Source: SYFY01 sp041752315 (GTDB lineage: Bacteria > Pseudomonadota > Gammaproteobacteria > Pseudomonadales > Azotimanducaceae). From it: 64,000 nucleotides of DNA. The notes under the pieces were generated by a model. That model did not search any database. It saw only the letters and a list, made by a program, of their open reading frames with translations, and was not told the DNA's origin. How positions within the stretch are numbered: position 1 is the first letter of the stretch; every line of letters begins with the position of its first letter. Below are positions 43,086 through 52,238 of the stretch, piece after piece. Made by a program: the position numbers and the translations under genes. The stretch lies in contig JBGSHJ010000075.1 of NCBI GenBank assembly GCA_041752315.1, positions 62,001-126,000 on the forward strand, written 5' to 3'.

Positions 43086-44404
43086 TTATGGTCTGCTCTC
43101 CAATATCATGCGGGCGGTCTCCCGCGCATGGTTCACGGCGTAGTTGGTACCACGATCTTCAGGATAGATCTGAGCCATGGTCGAGAGCCACAGGCCCTCG
43201 ATCGGAGTCCTCCGGGCGGGCACAAATTCTGAATAATTCCTGGTAATCACAGGCTGGCTGAACTCGGCACGCCATACCCGATAGCCAATGACCCAGTCCG
43301 CGACATTAAAATCAGGAAACATTCGTTGAATGAAGGGTACTGCGTACTCGAAAAGCTCCTGATCGCTCATGCAGTACATGCGGTCACTGACCTGAAGATA
43401 CTTTGAGAGATAGGCAATTCGCTCACCGTTGTAGTTTTCAACACCGTCAAAATTGGTATGTTCGATGATTCCGACAAATGGAAAGTCCGGGTCTGCAACG
43501 TTCAACCAGTAGGTTTCGGAGAGGCTCTTTCGCAACCGCAGCACCAGACAGACATTTCCCAGAAAGCGGATCTTTTCGGCAGGGGCTCGATAGGCTGAAG
43601 GAAGTGTGGGGGTCATTCTGAGGAAGAGGGGGAGCGGAACGGTACAGAGTACAATCGGCGCATCGAGAGTTCCTTGTTCTGTCCTGACACCAGTGACCCT
43701 GCCATCCTGACAAAGTATCTCCGTCGCCGGGTTTCCCAACTGGATGGTGATCCCCTTGCTGGTCAACCTCTCACGCAATTGCTCGGTAACCGAACGGAAG
43801 CCACCTTCAAGATAAACGAGGGTCTCGCTTCCGGACTCACTACGACTCGACCCGCGCAGTTTCAGTTTGTTCCAGAACCAGACTGCGGAAATGTTCGTGG
43901 CTTGGGGCCCGAACTTGCCCTGCAGCAATGGTTCCCAGATTGCCTGGTAAGCATGCTCCCCGCCGATGCGTCTGATCCAGTCGGCCGCGTTGCGGTTTTC
44001 CAGTGACCGCCATGCCGAAATACGTCTTGCATAGAGGACCATCAAGCCGGTTCTGATGCGATCAATCAGTGGGATAGGCGTAAATCCGAGCAGATCAATT
44101 GGGCTTGACAGTCGGAAAATGGATTCGCAAAAAACAATCCGGTGTTCGATGGATTGAACTTGATCCTGTCGCCGATTCCCAGTTCACGAACCAGGTCGAG
44201 TATCGCGGTGTCCGAGGTAACCCAGTGGTGATAGAACTTTTCAACCCAGATACCGGGACTCAATTCAAACGAACCAGCCAGACCACCAATCGCGTCCGCT
44301 GCTTCTATGATGGTGACAGGGTGCCCTGCGTTGGCAAGCTCACATGCGGCAGCCAGTCCGGTCGAACCGGCGCCTATGACGATGACCGCACCCTTTGTTT
44401 CCAT
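43086..44404 (-). pseudogene. Frameshifted NAD(P)/FAD-dependent oxidoreductase
   Basis: The first part (44404 to about 44115) codes AVIVIGAGSTGLAAACELA, a Rossmann FAD motif, and GGLAGSFELSPGIWVEKFYHHW, typical of protoporphyrinogen-oxidase/amine-oxidase-like proteins. It then leaves frame and stops at 44066. A second frame, joined by a one-base insertion near the A/T runs at 44115-44137, continues FRLSSPIDLLGFTPIPLIDRI and the rest of the protein (to about 439 residues) with LWLSTMAQIYPEDRGTNYAV near the end. One lost base in a homopolymer explains it. This may be a real mutation or an assembly error. Function is probably related to UDP-sugar or carotenoid-type FAD enzymes, uncertain. Confidence 0.8.
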
Positions 44405-44715
44405 GGGCCGATGGTCAACCTGTCCGGCACTCAGCCTGGAACCGAATCAGAATGCGCCAGACCATCGGCGTCAGGCAGGGAATGGCCATTCGACGGCAGC
44501 ATTGTCGTTGCCACCAGGAACTCATCAGGAACCGCACCGGAGAGCAGGAATCAATGAGTTCGAGCAACGCACTTCTCTGGTGTCGCGTCAACGCTCCCAC
44601 CACGTTCCGGTTCGAAGATCAGGGGCTCCACTCTTTCAACGGCATTAATCTTCGCCTGTTTGCGGTCCGCCTCGACCTGGCATGTCGACCGCAGATTAGT
44701 GGTCGAAGACCACTC
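44405..44715. other. Intergenic stretch without recognisable gene
   Basis: About 310 bases separate the start of the FAD oxidoreductase gene from the end of the MelB-type transporter gene on the same strand. Short open frames exist but show no family features. A hairpin (44698-44714) lies at the transporter end. The FAD gene promoter is expected here. Confidence 0.4.
44698..44714 (-). terminator. Short hairpin after MelB-type transporter gene
   Basis: On the minus strand AGTGGTC and GACCACT form perfect 7-base arms around TTC, directly after the TAG stop of the transporter gene. No T-run follows, so its action as a terminator is doubtful. Confidence 0.35.
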
Positions 44716-46119
44716 CTACATGGTGGACACACGCTTCGCTCGATCAAGCGTGATCGCATCGCGCACTTCGCGCTGCTTCGTTTCAGTGAGCGGGTAGTGC
44801 CAGGCAATCAGTCCGCACAGAAAAAAGCCTGTTGCAGGACCAAAGACAAACAGATACTTGAGTCCATTGGTCGCTTCAGCCGAATTGTCGGTACCCAGGG
44901 TTGGATCAAATCCGATGTAGGCCAGAAGACCAAAGCCGATCGCAGGCCCAATGGCCAGGGCCGCCTTGGTCGCAAAGGACCAGACGGCAAAAAACCAGGC
45001 CGTACGATCCTCACCTGAAGCCAGCCGGTCGATATCGATGACATCGGCCTTCATGGAATTGGGAATGACCGCAAAGGAACCGCCAAGGAAGCCGGTGGCC
45101 GCCGTGATGGGCAGCATGTAATAAAAGTCTCCGGGTCCGAGGAAAAGATAGCCGAGCAACAGGATGCCAAACGCCATCAGCGACAGGCACCAGGCACGAT
45201 GTTTGCCCAGTTTCCCGGCATACTTCATCCAGAACGGTACTCCAAGCAGGTTGAAACCAAAAAAGATCATCAATTGCAGAATGGCTTGCTGTTCTTCCTG
45301 CAACACGCCACGAATATAAAAGACGATCAGCGCGGTCGAAATCGAACTGCCAAGCTGATTGATGAAAAAAGCAAGGACAAGCCTTTTGAACGGCTGGTTC
45401 TGCCACATCAGTTTGAGACCGGGCAGCAGCGGCATGCGGGCCGGTACAAAGTTCTTCGCTTCAGGAACCATGAGTACCGGCAATCCAATCGAAAACGGCA
45501 TGAGGATGAGCATCATGATGCCGACCAGTATCAGCGTTTCCTCTGACCCCCCGTAACCGAACCAGAAAAAGGCCATCACCGGAACCAGCTTGCTCAGCAC
45601 GTTGGCTGACAATCCAATGAATGCACGCCAGCCAGTGATCCGGGTACGCTCGTGATAGTCGGGAGAGAGTTCCGCCGCCCAGGCATAGTAGGGAATGAAC
45701 AACATTGTCCAACCCGTCCAGAGCACCATCATCCAGGTCAGGAGATACCATTCGTCGACCGGTGGTTCCGGAAAGAACAGTTTGTAGACCGAGATCCAGA
45801 GCAGTGGAATCGAGGCCACCATCCAGATCCGCCGGCGACCCCAGCGGGTGCGTGTGCGATCCGAGATCCAGCCCATCAGTGGATCGGTCACCATGTCGAA
45901 AACCCGGGCGACCAGCGTGATCCAGGCAATGGCCACCAGGCCAATCCCCAGATCGGTCGCGTAGTAGTTCGGGACAAAGGTCGCGATTGGCACGGCGGCC
46001 ATCTGGATCGGCATGTCGGCCAGACCGTAATAAAACAGCGTCCAGCGCGATAGCGGTCTGGACGTCGTTTCGGTCTCCGGGGTCTTTGCGGACGTACCGC
46101 TCTCTGACCTGCTATCCAT
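44716..46119 (-). CDS. MFS transporter, GPH/MelB-like (second copy)
   Basis: A roughly 467-residue transporter with 12 segments. The signature VTDPLMGWISDRTRTRWGRRR places it in the glycoside-pentoside-hexuronide group, and YYAWAAELSPDYHERTRITGWR is another family block. ATG 46119 is preceded by GGGGG; the frame is open upstream to 46392 but that part overlaps the TetR gene. It resembles the copy at 14.4-15.9 kb in family only. The TetR-type gene immediately upstream on the same strand (gap about 47 bases) is the likely regulator and co-transcribed partner. Confidence 0.88.
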   Translation of the reverse strand: MDSRSESGTSAKTPETETTSRPLSRWTLFYYGLADMPIQMAAVPIATFVPNYYATDLGIGLVAIAWITLVARVFDMVTDPLMGWISDRTRTRWGRRRIWMVASIPLLWISVYKLFFPEPPVDEWYLLTWMMVLWTGWTMLFIPYYAWAAELSPDYHERTRITGWRAFIGLSANVLSKLVPVMAFFWFGYGGSEETLILVGIMMLILMPFSIGLPVLMVPEAKNFVPARMPLLPGLKLMWQNQPFKRLVLAFFINQLGSSISTALIVFYIRGVLQEEQQAILQLMIFFGFNLLGVPFWMKYAGKLGKHRAWCLSLMAFGILLLGYLFLGPGDFYYMLPITAATGFLGGSFAVIPNSMKADVIDIDRLASGEDRTAWFFAVWSFATKAALAIGPAIGFGLLAYIGFDPTLGTDNSAEATNGLKYLFVFGPATGFFLCGLIAWHYPLTETKQREVRDAITLDRAKRVSTM

Positions 46120-46166
46120 CTGGCCCCCAAAAAAAGTAATTTGAATCAATGCAGTCGTGCAGTGAA

Positions 46167-46916
46167 TCAGCGCCGCAAGGCGGCCTGCACCTTTGCCTGA
46201 ATTTCCCTGATCGCATCGGTGGCCCGAGTGTGCGTGTATCCGCTTGTCACCGAACGGAGTATCAGCGCCACCTCGAGTTTGGTCACCTCCAACGCAAGCC
46301 TCCTCGACATCTCCCGCGCATGCAAGCGAGGCTGGCCAACCACGGTGACCTGAGAATAAATCACAGTACTGATCACATCGATCTCCACCCAATCCAGAAA
46401 GTCACCTTCTGTCGCGATCTGGTGAACGGCACGATGGTAGGTTGCCTTGCGGATGGCAGTAATGGCTGACACGGAGTCGTGGCTGAGGACAGGCGCCAGC
46501 GCCTTTGCATAATCAGCACTTTTCCGTGTTGTCTCGGCAACCGCATCAATGATGTAGAACAGGCGGTCGATGCCATGGTCAATGGTCGTCTCATCGATCA
46601 GTTGATACTGTTGACGGAAACGCTCCTCGACTGCAGTCAGCAGGAGTCGCTGCTTGTTCTCGAACAGCGCATACAGCGTCTTGAGGGTGACCCCGCTGGC
46701 ACGGGCAAGTTCACGCATGGTCACACCCTCGAAACCATGCTGGGTGATGAGTTCCCGGGCTGCCGACAGGATGCTCTCCCGACGGTGGATCTGGCGTTGT
46801 GTCAGTCCTTTCAATCCTCGCCCCGGCGCGGCCAAAGGACCATGGGCGTCCGCCTCATCCGTGTGTACCACACAGCGGTCAGACCTCGCCGAGGCGCATT
46901 GGAAAAGGTTGTCCAC
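46167..46916 (-). CDS. TetR family transcriptional regulator
   Basis: A protein of up to 249 residues. The N-terminal HTH is clear: RRESILSAARELITQHGFEGVTMRELARASGVTLKTLYALFENKQ is divided between helices 1-3 and the recognition helix around TLKTLYALF. The C-terminal two thirds are helical and ligand-binding in type, with no assignable ligand. The start is unclear: GTG 46916 overlaps the preceding membrane-protein gene by 38 bases, and GTG 46871 would avoid this. It precedes the MelB-type transporter gene and probably controls it. Confidence 0.85.
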   Translation of the reverse strand: MDNLFQCASARSDRCVVHTDEADAHGPLAAPGRGLKGLTQRQIHRRESILSAARELITQHGFEGVTMRELARASGVTLKTLYALFENKQRLLLTAVEERFRQQYQLIDETTIDHGIDRLFYIIDAVAETTRKSADYAKALAPVLSHDSVSAITAIRKATYHRAVHQIATEGDFLDWVEIDVISTVIYSQVTVVGQPRLHAREMSRRLALEVTKLEVALILRSVTSGYTHTRATDAIREIQAKVQAALRR

Positions 46917-47700
46917 TCAACGCCTGTACAAATACTGCGATCACGAACACCACGTAGATCGCGACGATCACCAGAACACCCAGGCGACCTTGCACCCAGC
47001 CGAGTTTTACGCACAGTACCCACACCAGCAGCGGCACGAGCTGGTGGGCGTGCAATGCCCAGAAATGGGGAACACGAAGATCTCCACCACTGCGGGACCA
47101 GCCGAGAACGGGTAGTCCGTCCAGGTCACTGTTTGCGCCTCCCACCCAGTGACCTGTTCCACCGGCAAGCACGGACGCGGTGAACAGGGTCGCCACGCAG
47201 GCGACATAGGTGCCTGCCACGAGGCCCAGGCGAAACAGGGGCGGCACCCCAGGCAGCGCAGCTCGAGATATGAGCCGGGCCTGCAGGAACATGCCCATCA
47301 ACAGCACGGTTGCTCCCACTCCAGCGACAGAATAGGCAATCGACCACACGATCGACTCCCGATTGAAATGCGCAGCGACGCCATAGACGGCCGCGAGTAC
47401 CAGCCAGAGGATCTCGAGCACACCCACCGTGATGGTCGCCCAGATGATGAAACGTGCCGGGCGAGTGCGTTGTGTCTCGACCGACAGATAACCAAAGTAC
47501 CAGCCGATGGTTGCGTAGTACACGGCCAGCGAAAACAGGAATTTGGCCGGCTTCACCCAGACGTTGACGTCGTTGACCGTCCGCTCGTCAAACTGCATGG
47601 CGAACACGGTCGGAATCATGGCCAGCAGGAATACCAGCGCCATGCCGGCGAGTACCGGCTGGCGTCGCCGAAGTTCCGCGTAAACGCCGGCTCCCGGCAT
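46879..47700 (-). CDS. Uncharacterised membrane protein next to ABA4-like gene
   Basis: A 273-residue protein with about seven transmembrane segments. ATG 47700 is chosen because it is 17 bases after the ABA4-like stop and follows AAGGTGA. Conserved-looking features are AMQFDERTVNDVNVWVKPAKFLFSLA, then VPHFWALHAHQLVPLLVW with two His residues in a helix. I know no named domain, but similar proteins stand beside ABA4-like genes in other bacteria (recollection, unchecked). Its end overlaps the TetR start. Confidence 0.75.
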   Translation of the reverse strand: MPGAGVYAELRRRQPVLAGMALVFLLAMIPTVFAMQFDERTVNDVNVWVKPAKFLFSLAVYYATIGWYFGYLSVETQRTRPARFIIWATITVGVLEILWLVLAAVYGVAAHFNRESIVWSIAYSVAGVGATVLLMGMFLQARLISRAALPGVPPLFRLGLVAGTYVACVATLFTASVLAGGTGHWVGGANSDLDGLPVLGWSRSGGDLRVPHFWALHAHQLVPLLVWVLCVKLGWVQGRLGVLVIVAIYVVFVIAVFVQALSGQPFPMRLGEV

Positions 47701-47717
47701 GTTGATCGTCACCTTGG

Positions 47718-48158
47718 TCAGACGGCCGCTTCGCCGGGGCGCGTCAGCATCGACAAACGCACAAAGCGGATCGCCATGAACAGCAACCAACCCACCGGAC
47801 CAAACATGAAGGTCAGGAGCAGACAGGGTGCCAGCAGCCAGCGCGACAGTCCGATCGAAGCAGCCTGCTCCCGTTCCCACATACCGACCAGCAGATCAAA
47901 AGCCAGATAGTGGATCCATCCACCGAGAAGCAGGCCCGGATGGGCAAACAGGGCCTGCACATTGGCAAGACTGTCGAAGCCACCCTCCCCCTGGGTCCAG
48001 AAAGTGCCCATCAGCGCCGCGTAGACGGCTGCCAGAACCAGACCCACGGCAACGCAGATCGTCCGGGCCACCGCATACCTGTAAGGTGTCGCAACCAGCA
48101 CCAGCCAGCCGGCCATGGCCATCTGACTGGCCAACCCGAATATCGTTTCAAGTTCCAT
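47718..48158 (-). CDS. ABA4-like (DUF4281) membrane protein
   Basis: A 146-residue protein with four transmembrane segments. The blocks ALFAHPGLLLGGWIHYLAFDLLVGMW and LTFMFGPVGWLLFMAIR are the DUF4281/ABA4-like signature. In plants ABA4 is needed for neoxanthin synthesis; bacterial homologues have no defined function. It is followed at 17 bases by the seven-segment membrane protein, so the two form a pair. Confidence 0.88.
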   Translation of the reverse strand: MELETIFGLASQMAMAGWLVLVATPYRYAVARTICVAVGLVLAAVYAALMGTFWTQGEGGFDSLANVQALFAHPGLLLGGWIHYLAFDLLVGMWEREQAASIGLSRWLLAPCLLLTFMFGPVGWLLFMAIRFVRLSMLTRPGEAAV

Positions 48159-48238
48159 CGCCCACCCCCGGCCGCCATTTCGAACGGAAATTATCCCCCG
48201 TCGACCGGAGGAAAGGGAGAACGGATGAATGAATGTGA

Positions 48239-49528
48239 TCAGGCGGGTTCATCAAAGCCTGAATCGTCTGCATCACTCCAGTCTCGTGGCTCCTCAGACG
48301 TTTCATTCCTGTCATCCGTACGACGAAAGTCCAGTGTCGGTGCTGTCCCCATCACCGTGCCTGAACGACTCAGGTCGCGAGCACGGCGAATGGCATGCTG
48401 CCCAAACCGGCTGCTGACCACATCGATGGTGTTTTCAAGCCGGCTCTGCCGGGGTGGCTCACTGAACAGGTCCGTCTGGCGTGACTCACCTTGTCTGGAG
48501 AGGTCGTACGCGGCCAGACCCACCAGGCGAAAAGGCGCTTCCGGCAGCAGTTGCCGGGCCAGTTTGCAGGCGTTGACGTAGAGCACTTCTCCGAGGTCCG
48601 AAGGAGGATCCAGGACCATCTGCCTCGACAACAGGCTAAACGCCGCTGTCTTGAGCTTGACCCTTACTCCGCCTGCGAGAAATCGCCGTTGACGCAACCG
48701 TGCACTGACACGATCGGCTGCCTGACGAAGATGCACCTCGATTTCGCCGATTGTCCGCACATCCCTCTCAAGGGTTCGTTCGGAACCGATGCTGCGCTCG
48801 CGGCGCTGGCTGACCACTGGCCGGGGGTCGTCACCACACGCCAGCCGGTAGAGGCGTTCACCCTGGCGCCCCAGTCGCTTTGTCAGATCGCTGGTCTCCA
48901 GCCGAGCGATATCACCGATCGTGTGCAGACCCAGTTGCTGCAGTCGTTCCTGCATCCTCGGTCCCACACCCCAGATGCGGCCAACCGGCAGTGGCGCAAG
49001 CCAGCTCCGGGTCTGGTCATGCTCCACCACGGTCAGTCCATCCGGTTTCTGAAAGGCACTCGCAATCTTCGCCACGTGTTTGGTTGACGCCATGCCCACC
49101 GTCACCGTCAGGCCGGTCGCGTCCCTGACGGCAGCCTTGATGCGCCGGCCAATCTGTTCCGGTGAACCAAACAGGTCCGTGCTGCCGGTCATGTCGATGA
49201 ACGCCTCATCGAGACTCAGCGGTTCAACCTTCGGCGAAAACGTATCGAAGATCTTCATGATGATCGAAGACACTTCGGTGTAACGATCAAAACGCGGCGG
49301 CACGACCAGCGCCTGCGGGCAGCGCCGTCGGGCTTCGGCCATCGGCATGGCACTACCCACACCGTAGGGTCGGGCTTCATAACTGGCCGTCAGCACGACG
49401 CCCCGATGACTGCGCGGCCCGATCAGCAGGGGTTGGCCGCGCAATGCTGGATCATCGTGTTGCTCCACCGCCGCATAGAACGCATCCATGTCGGCGTGAG
49501 CGATGATGGCGGGCCACCTCTTGGACAT
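48239..49528 (-). CDS. dinB: DNA polymerase IV (DinB)
   Basis: A 429-residue Y-family translesion polymerase. The palm catalytic residues are in IIAHADMDAFYAAVEQ (first Asp) and SLDEAFIDMTG (Asp-Glu). The thumb helix-hairpin-helix is in VGRIWGVGPRMQERLQQLG, and the little-finger domain follows to about 350. The last 75 residues form a low-complexity, acidic tail longer than usual, ending without an obvious beta-clamp motif that I can confirm. It copies past damaged bases with low fidelity. No LexA box was found by eye upstream of 49528. Confidence 0.93.
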   Translation of the reverse strand: MSKRWPAIIAHADMDAFYAAVEQHDDPALRGQPLLIGPRSHRGVVLTASYEARPYGVGSAMPMAEARRRCPQALVVPPRFDRYTEVSSIIMKIFDTFSPKVEPLSLDEAFIDMTGSTDLFGSPEQIGRRIKAAVRDATGLTVTVGMASTKHVAKIASAFQKPDGLTVVEHDQTRSWLAPLPVGRIWGVGPRMQERLQQLGLHTIGDIARLETSDLTKRLGRQGERLYRLACGDDPRPVVSQRRERSIGSERTLERDVRTIGEIEVHLRQAADRVSARLRQRRFLAGGVRVKLKTAAFSLLSRQMVLDPPSDLGEVLYVNACKLARQLLPEAPFRLVGLAAYDLSRQGESRQTDLFSEPPRQSRLENTIDVVSSRFGQHAIRRARDLSRSGTVMGTAPTLDFRRTDDRNETSEEPRDWSDADDSGFDEPA

Positions 49529-49578
49529 AAGTCCTCATCATCAGTTTTGTGCATCAGCGCCGGGGCTGCCCACCCGCG

Positions 49579-50790
49579 TCAGTCGTCGGCGATCAGCACT
49601 AGCGTACCGGTGGTTGAGAGCGCACCACCCGTCCCATTGACCACGCATGTCCGTGCACGGGTCTGTTTGCCCGGCACCCCGTGAACACCATCTTCGGCGG
49701 TACCCGACAGTTGTCGATAGGCTTCGATCAGCAGTGGCATGCCATACATGCCGCTGTGATTGAATGACAGGCCTCCCCCATTGGTATTGATGGGAAAGTT
49801 GCCGCCTGGCGCAGCGCGCCCATCCTTCCAGAGCAGATGTCCTTCACCAGGCCTTGCCAGTCCAAGCATCTCCACCGTGATGGCTGCAGTGATGGTGAAC
49901 GAGTCGTAGATCATGGCCATTTCCATGTCCGCCGGACCCATGCCGGCCATGGTGTAGGCCGCCTGCGCAGACTGTGCCGCAGAGGTTCTGGTGAAGTCCT
50001 CCATCTCGAGCATGTTCCCATGGCCCATGGCTTCACCGGCGCCCGCGATCCACACCGGCCGAGTACGCAGACTGGCTGCCACCTTCGGACTGCAGACGAG
50101 CACCGCACCGCCGTGGTCGGTCACCATGCAGCAGTGCAGAATCGTCAGGGGCCAGGCGATCAGGCGCGACGTTTCCACCTGCTCCACCGTGATCGGGCCT
50201 CCAAACGGATGTTTTTCCTTCGAGTACATGGCCGCGCGTGGATTGAGGGTGGCCCAGTCCCGTGCCACCTTGGCGATGTGGGCATAGTCTTCCCGCTTCG
50301 TGCCGTAACGGTGCATGTGGCGGACCATCGCATGGGCATAACCGGAGGCCGCGCCAACCAGACCATACGCCATGGACATCTCGTTGGCCGGTGACAGCAC
50401 ACCGGCGCCACGACCGTAGCTGACGGTGCCACCGCTGCCCACCTTGCGTGCGGAATGACCATTTTCGCCGTGACTGATCAGCGCAACATCGATGATCCCC
50501 GAGTAGATGGCGGCCAACGCATGATGCACATGCATTTCAAAGGAACAGCCACCCACTGCAGTCGTGTCGATGTACTTCGGACGGATGCCAAGATGTTCAC
50601 ACAGTTCCGTAGACCAGCCTGTCGAGAACACTCCTTCGATCCGGGAGACGGGTATCCCGGTCTGGTCACAGACATTGCGGATGGCCTCGATGTGCAATTG
50701 CAGGGAGGTGACCGGTGTCTGCAGGAAGCCGATCTGATTGGATTCTGCCGCGCCGACGATGGCCGCAGCCTTGTACAGTGGTCCGGTCAT
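49579..50790 (-). CDS. Thiolase family (SCP-x/lipid-transfer-like) protein
   Basis: A 403-residue thiolase-fold protein of the non-canonical group found with DUF35 proteins. The conserved block TTAVGGCSFEMHVHHALAAI holds the Cys of the active-site region, and NHSGMYGMPLLIEAYRQL the catalytic His region near the end. ATG 50790 is preceded by GGAGG. Its start overlaps or abuts the DUF35 gene stop (50793). In steroid-degrading bacteria such thiolase/DUF35 pairs remove side chains or cleave beta-ketoacyl-CoA, which is inferred here only by analogy. Confidence 0.88.
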   Translation of the reverse strand: MTGPLYKAAAIVGAAESNQIGFLQTPVTSLQLHIEAIRNVCDQTGIPVSRIEGVFSTGWSTELCEHLGIRPKYIDTTAVGGCSFEMHVHHALAAIYSGIIDVALISHGENGHSARKVGSGGTVSYGRGAGVLSPANEMSMAYGLVGAASGYAHAMVRHMHRYGTKREDYAHIAKVARDWATLNPRAAMYSKEKHPFGGPITVEQVETSRLIAWPLTILHCCMVTDHGGAVLVCSPKVAASLRTRPVWIAGAGEAMGHGNMLEMEDFTRTSAAQSAQAAYTMAGMGPADMEMAMIYDSFTITAAITVEMLGLARPGEGHLLWKDGRAAPGGNFPINTNGGGLSFNHSGMYGMPLLIEAYRQLSGTAEDGVHGVPGKQTRARTCVVNGTGGALSTTGTLVLIADD

Positions 50791-50792
50791 GA

Positions 50793-51209
50793 TCAAGCCT
50801 CCACCACACGCCAGAATGGAATGAACGTTTCATCGTCCGCCTGCTCAAAGGCCACGACCACCGGCGTACCGATCCTGATGTCTTCCGGTTTGTTCGGGTC
50901 AACACCGCGCAACACCGTCAACATGCGATCCCCTTCCTGCAGGTCGATGTAGGCCGACACAAACGGGACTTCCTTGGCCCAGCCACCCGCACCGACGTAT
51001 TGCACCGCATAGGTGTGGAGCGTGCCCCGGCCACTGCCTTCGATCCAGTCGAGATTGGTCGAGTGGCAGTACGGGCAGATGTGCCTGGGATACCAGTGCA
51101 CGCGGCTGCAGTCCTGGCAACGGGGCAGCATCAGCTTGCCAAGCCTTGCGCCATCCCAGAACGGTTTGGTATGCGTGCCCCGGGTCGGTATCGGTTTGTC
51201 GTAGCTCAC
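50793..51209 (-). CDS. DUF35 zinc-ribbon/OB-fold protein
   Basis: A 138-residue protein with a rubredoxin-like zinc ribbon (LPRCQDCSRVHWYPRHICPYC, four Cys) followed by an OB-fold (FVSAYIDLQEGDRMLTVLRG). This is the standard DUF35 accessory protein that joins non-canonical thiolases and is needed for their activity in known systems. It is directly upstream of the thiolase gene with stop and start two bases apart, so the two subunits are translated together. Confidence 0.93.
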   Translation of the reverse strand: MSYDKPIPTRGTHTKPFWDGARLGKLMLPRCQDCSRVHWYPRHICPYCHSTNLDWIEGSGRGTLHTYAVQYVGAGGWAKEVPFVSAYIDLQEGDRMLTVLRGVDPNKPEDIRIGTPVVVAFEQADDETFIPFWRVVEA

Positions 51210-51350
51210 GGTGTTCCTCTTCCTCGATGCGTAGGTATTCGATTCCGGACTGTACCGGTTGACGCCCGCGTTCGACAGTCCGTCGATGTTCTGCCGCGCG
51301 GGCTCCTCTGGCCTCCTCTGTCGCGTGGGCCAGCCTCGAGCAGCCTGGGA

Positions 51351-52196
51351 CTACAACGACCTGGCCCACTCCACGATCGGCGCATAACTGTCCAGGACCT
51401 TCAGCGCTTCGTCACGGCCCACGGTCGGCAACGACAGCACCACCCGGTTGACGCCCTTGTCACGCAGGGCGGCCAGTGCAGCCTTGTCTGCTGGCTGATG
51501 GACGACGGTGATGTCGATTTCGCTCATCGAGCGGCCGCGTTCAAGCACATGCTGCTTGAGCTCGGCCAACTGTGCATCGAAGTTCGGCATCACGATCGGG
51601 TACCAGCCATCGGCGTAGTCCGCGATGCGCTTGAGCGCCCAGGATGACGTTGCACCGATCAGCACGGGCGGCCCACCTCGGCGTACCGGTTTTGGCTCCA
51701 CCCACACCGGGTCGAAGTTGACAAACTTGCCGTGGAACTGGGCATCCTTCTGCGACCAGCAGGCTTTCATCGCCAGTACGTGTTCCCGCAGGATCGGCCA
51801 GCGATCCTTGAAATCGAACCCATGATTGCGCATTTCCTCCGCCAGCCAGCCACCCCCTACACCCAGCAGGACACGACCATTCGACAGGGAATCGAGCGAG
51901 GCCACCCGCTTGGCCAGCGCAATCGGATGATGCTGCGCGACCAGCAGAACACCCGTACCAACCTGCAGGGTTTGTGTGACGGCAGCTACCTGGGCGAGAT
52001 AGGTCAGCGGCTCGTAGGCTTCCCAGTAGATCGACGGCAGGTCGCCTCCCAGGGGATAGGGGGTCTCGCGTGACGCCGGGATATGGGTGTGTTCGACCAC
52101 GAACACGGATTCGAAACCCCGTTCTTCAAGCGCCCGCCCCAGATCCGTCGCACGGATCGAGTAGGACGTCGGAAAATTGCTGATACCAATGTGCAT
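51351..52196 (-). CDS. LLM class (luciferase-like) oxidoreductase
   Basis: A 281-residue TIM-barrel flavin/F420-type oxidoreductase. Opening MHIGISNFPTSYSIRATDLG, then LGVGGGWLAEEMRNHG and IADYADGWYPI are features of the luciferase-like group often annotated F420-dependent in actinobacteria. In a proteobacterium FMN use is also possible. ATG 52196 follows AGGGAGG. It is upstream of the DUF35/thiolase pair on the same strand (gap about 140 bases) and may take part in the same catabolic route. Confidence 0.88.
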   Translation of the reverse strand: MHIGISNFPTSYSIRATDLGRALEERGFESVFVVEHTHIPASRETPYPLGGDLPSIYWEAYEPLTYLAQVAAVTQTLQVGTGVLLVAQHHPIALAKRVASLDSLSNGRVLLGVGGGWLAEEMRNHGFDFKDRWPILREHVLAMKACWSQKDAQFHGKFVNFDPVWVEPKPVRRGGPPVLIGATSSWALKRIADYADGWYPIVMPNFDAQLAELKQHVLERGRSMSEIDITVVHQPADKAALAALRDKGVNRVVLSLPTVGRDEALKVLDSYAPIVEWARSL

Positions 52197-52238
52197 GGGC
52201 ACCTCCCTGGATTGAAATTGTTGAAGCAAGCAGTTTGA

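Noticed and set aside
44405..44715. Possible gene in the gap before the FAD oxidoreductase
   Set aside because: Frames on both strands were read; none shows a motif, a good start or family similarity.
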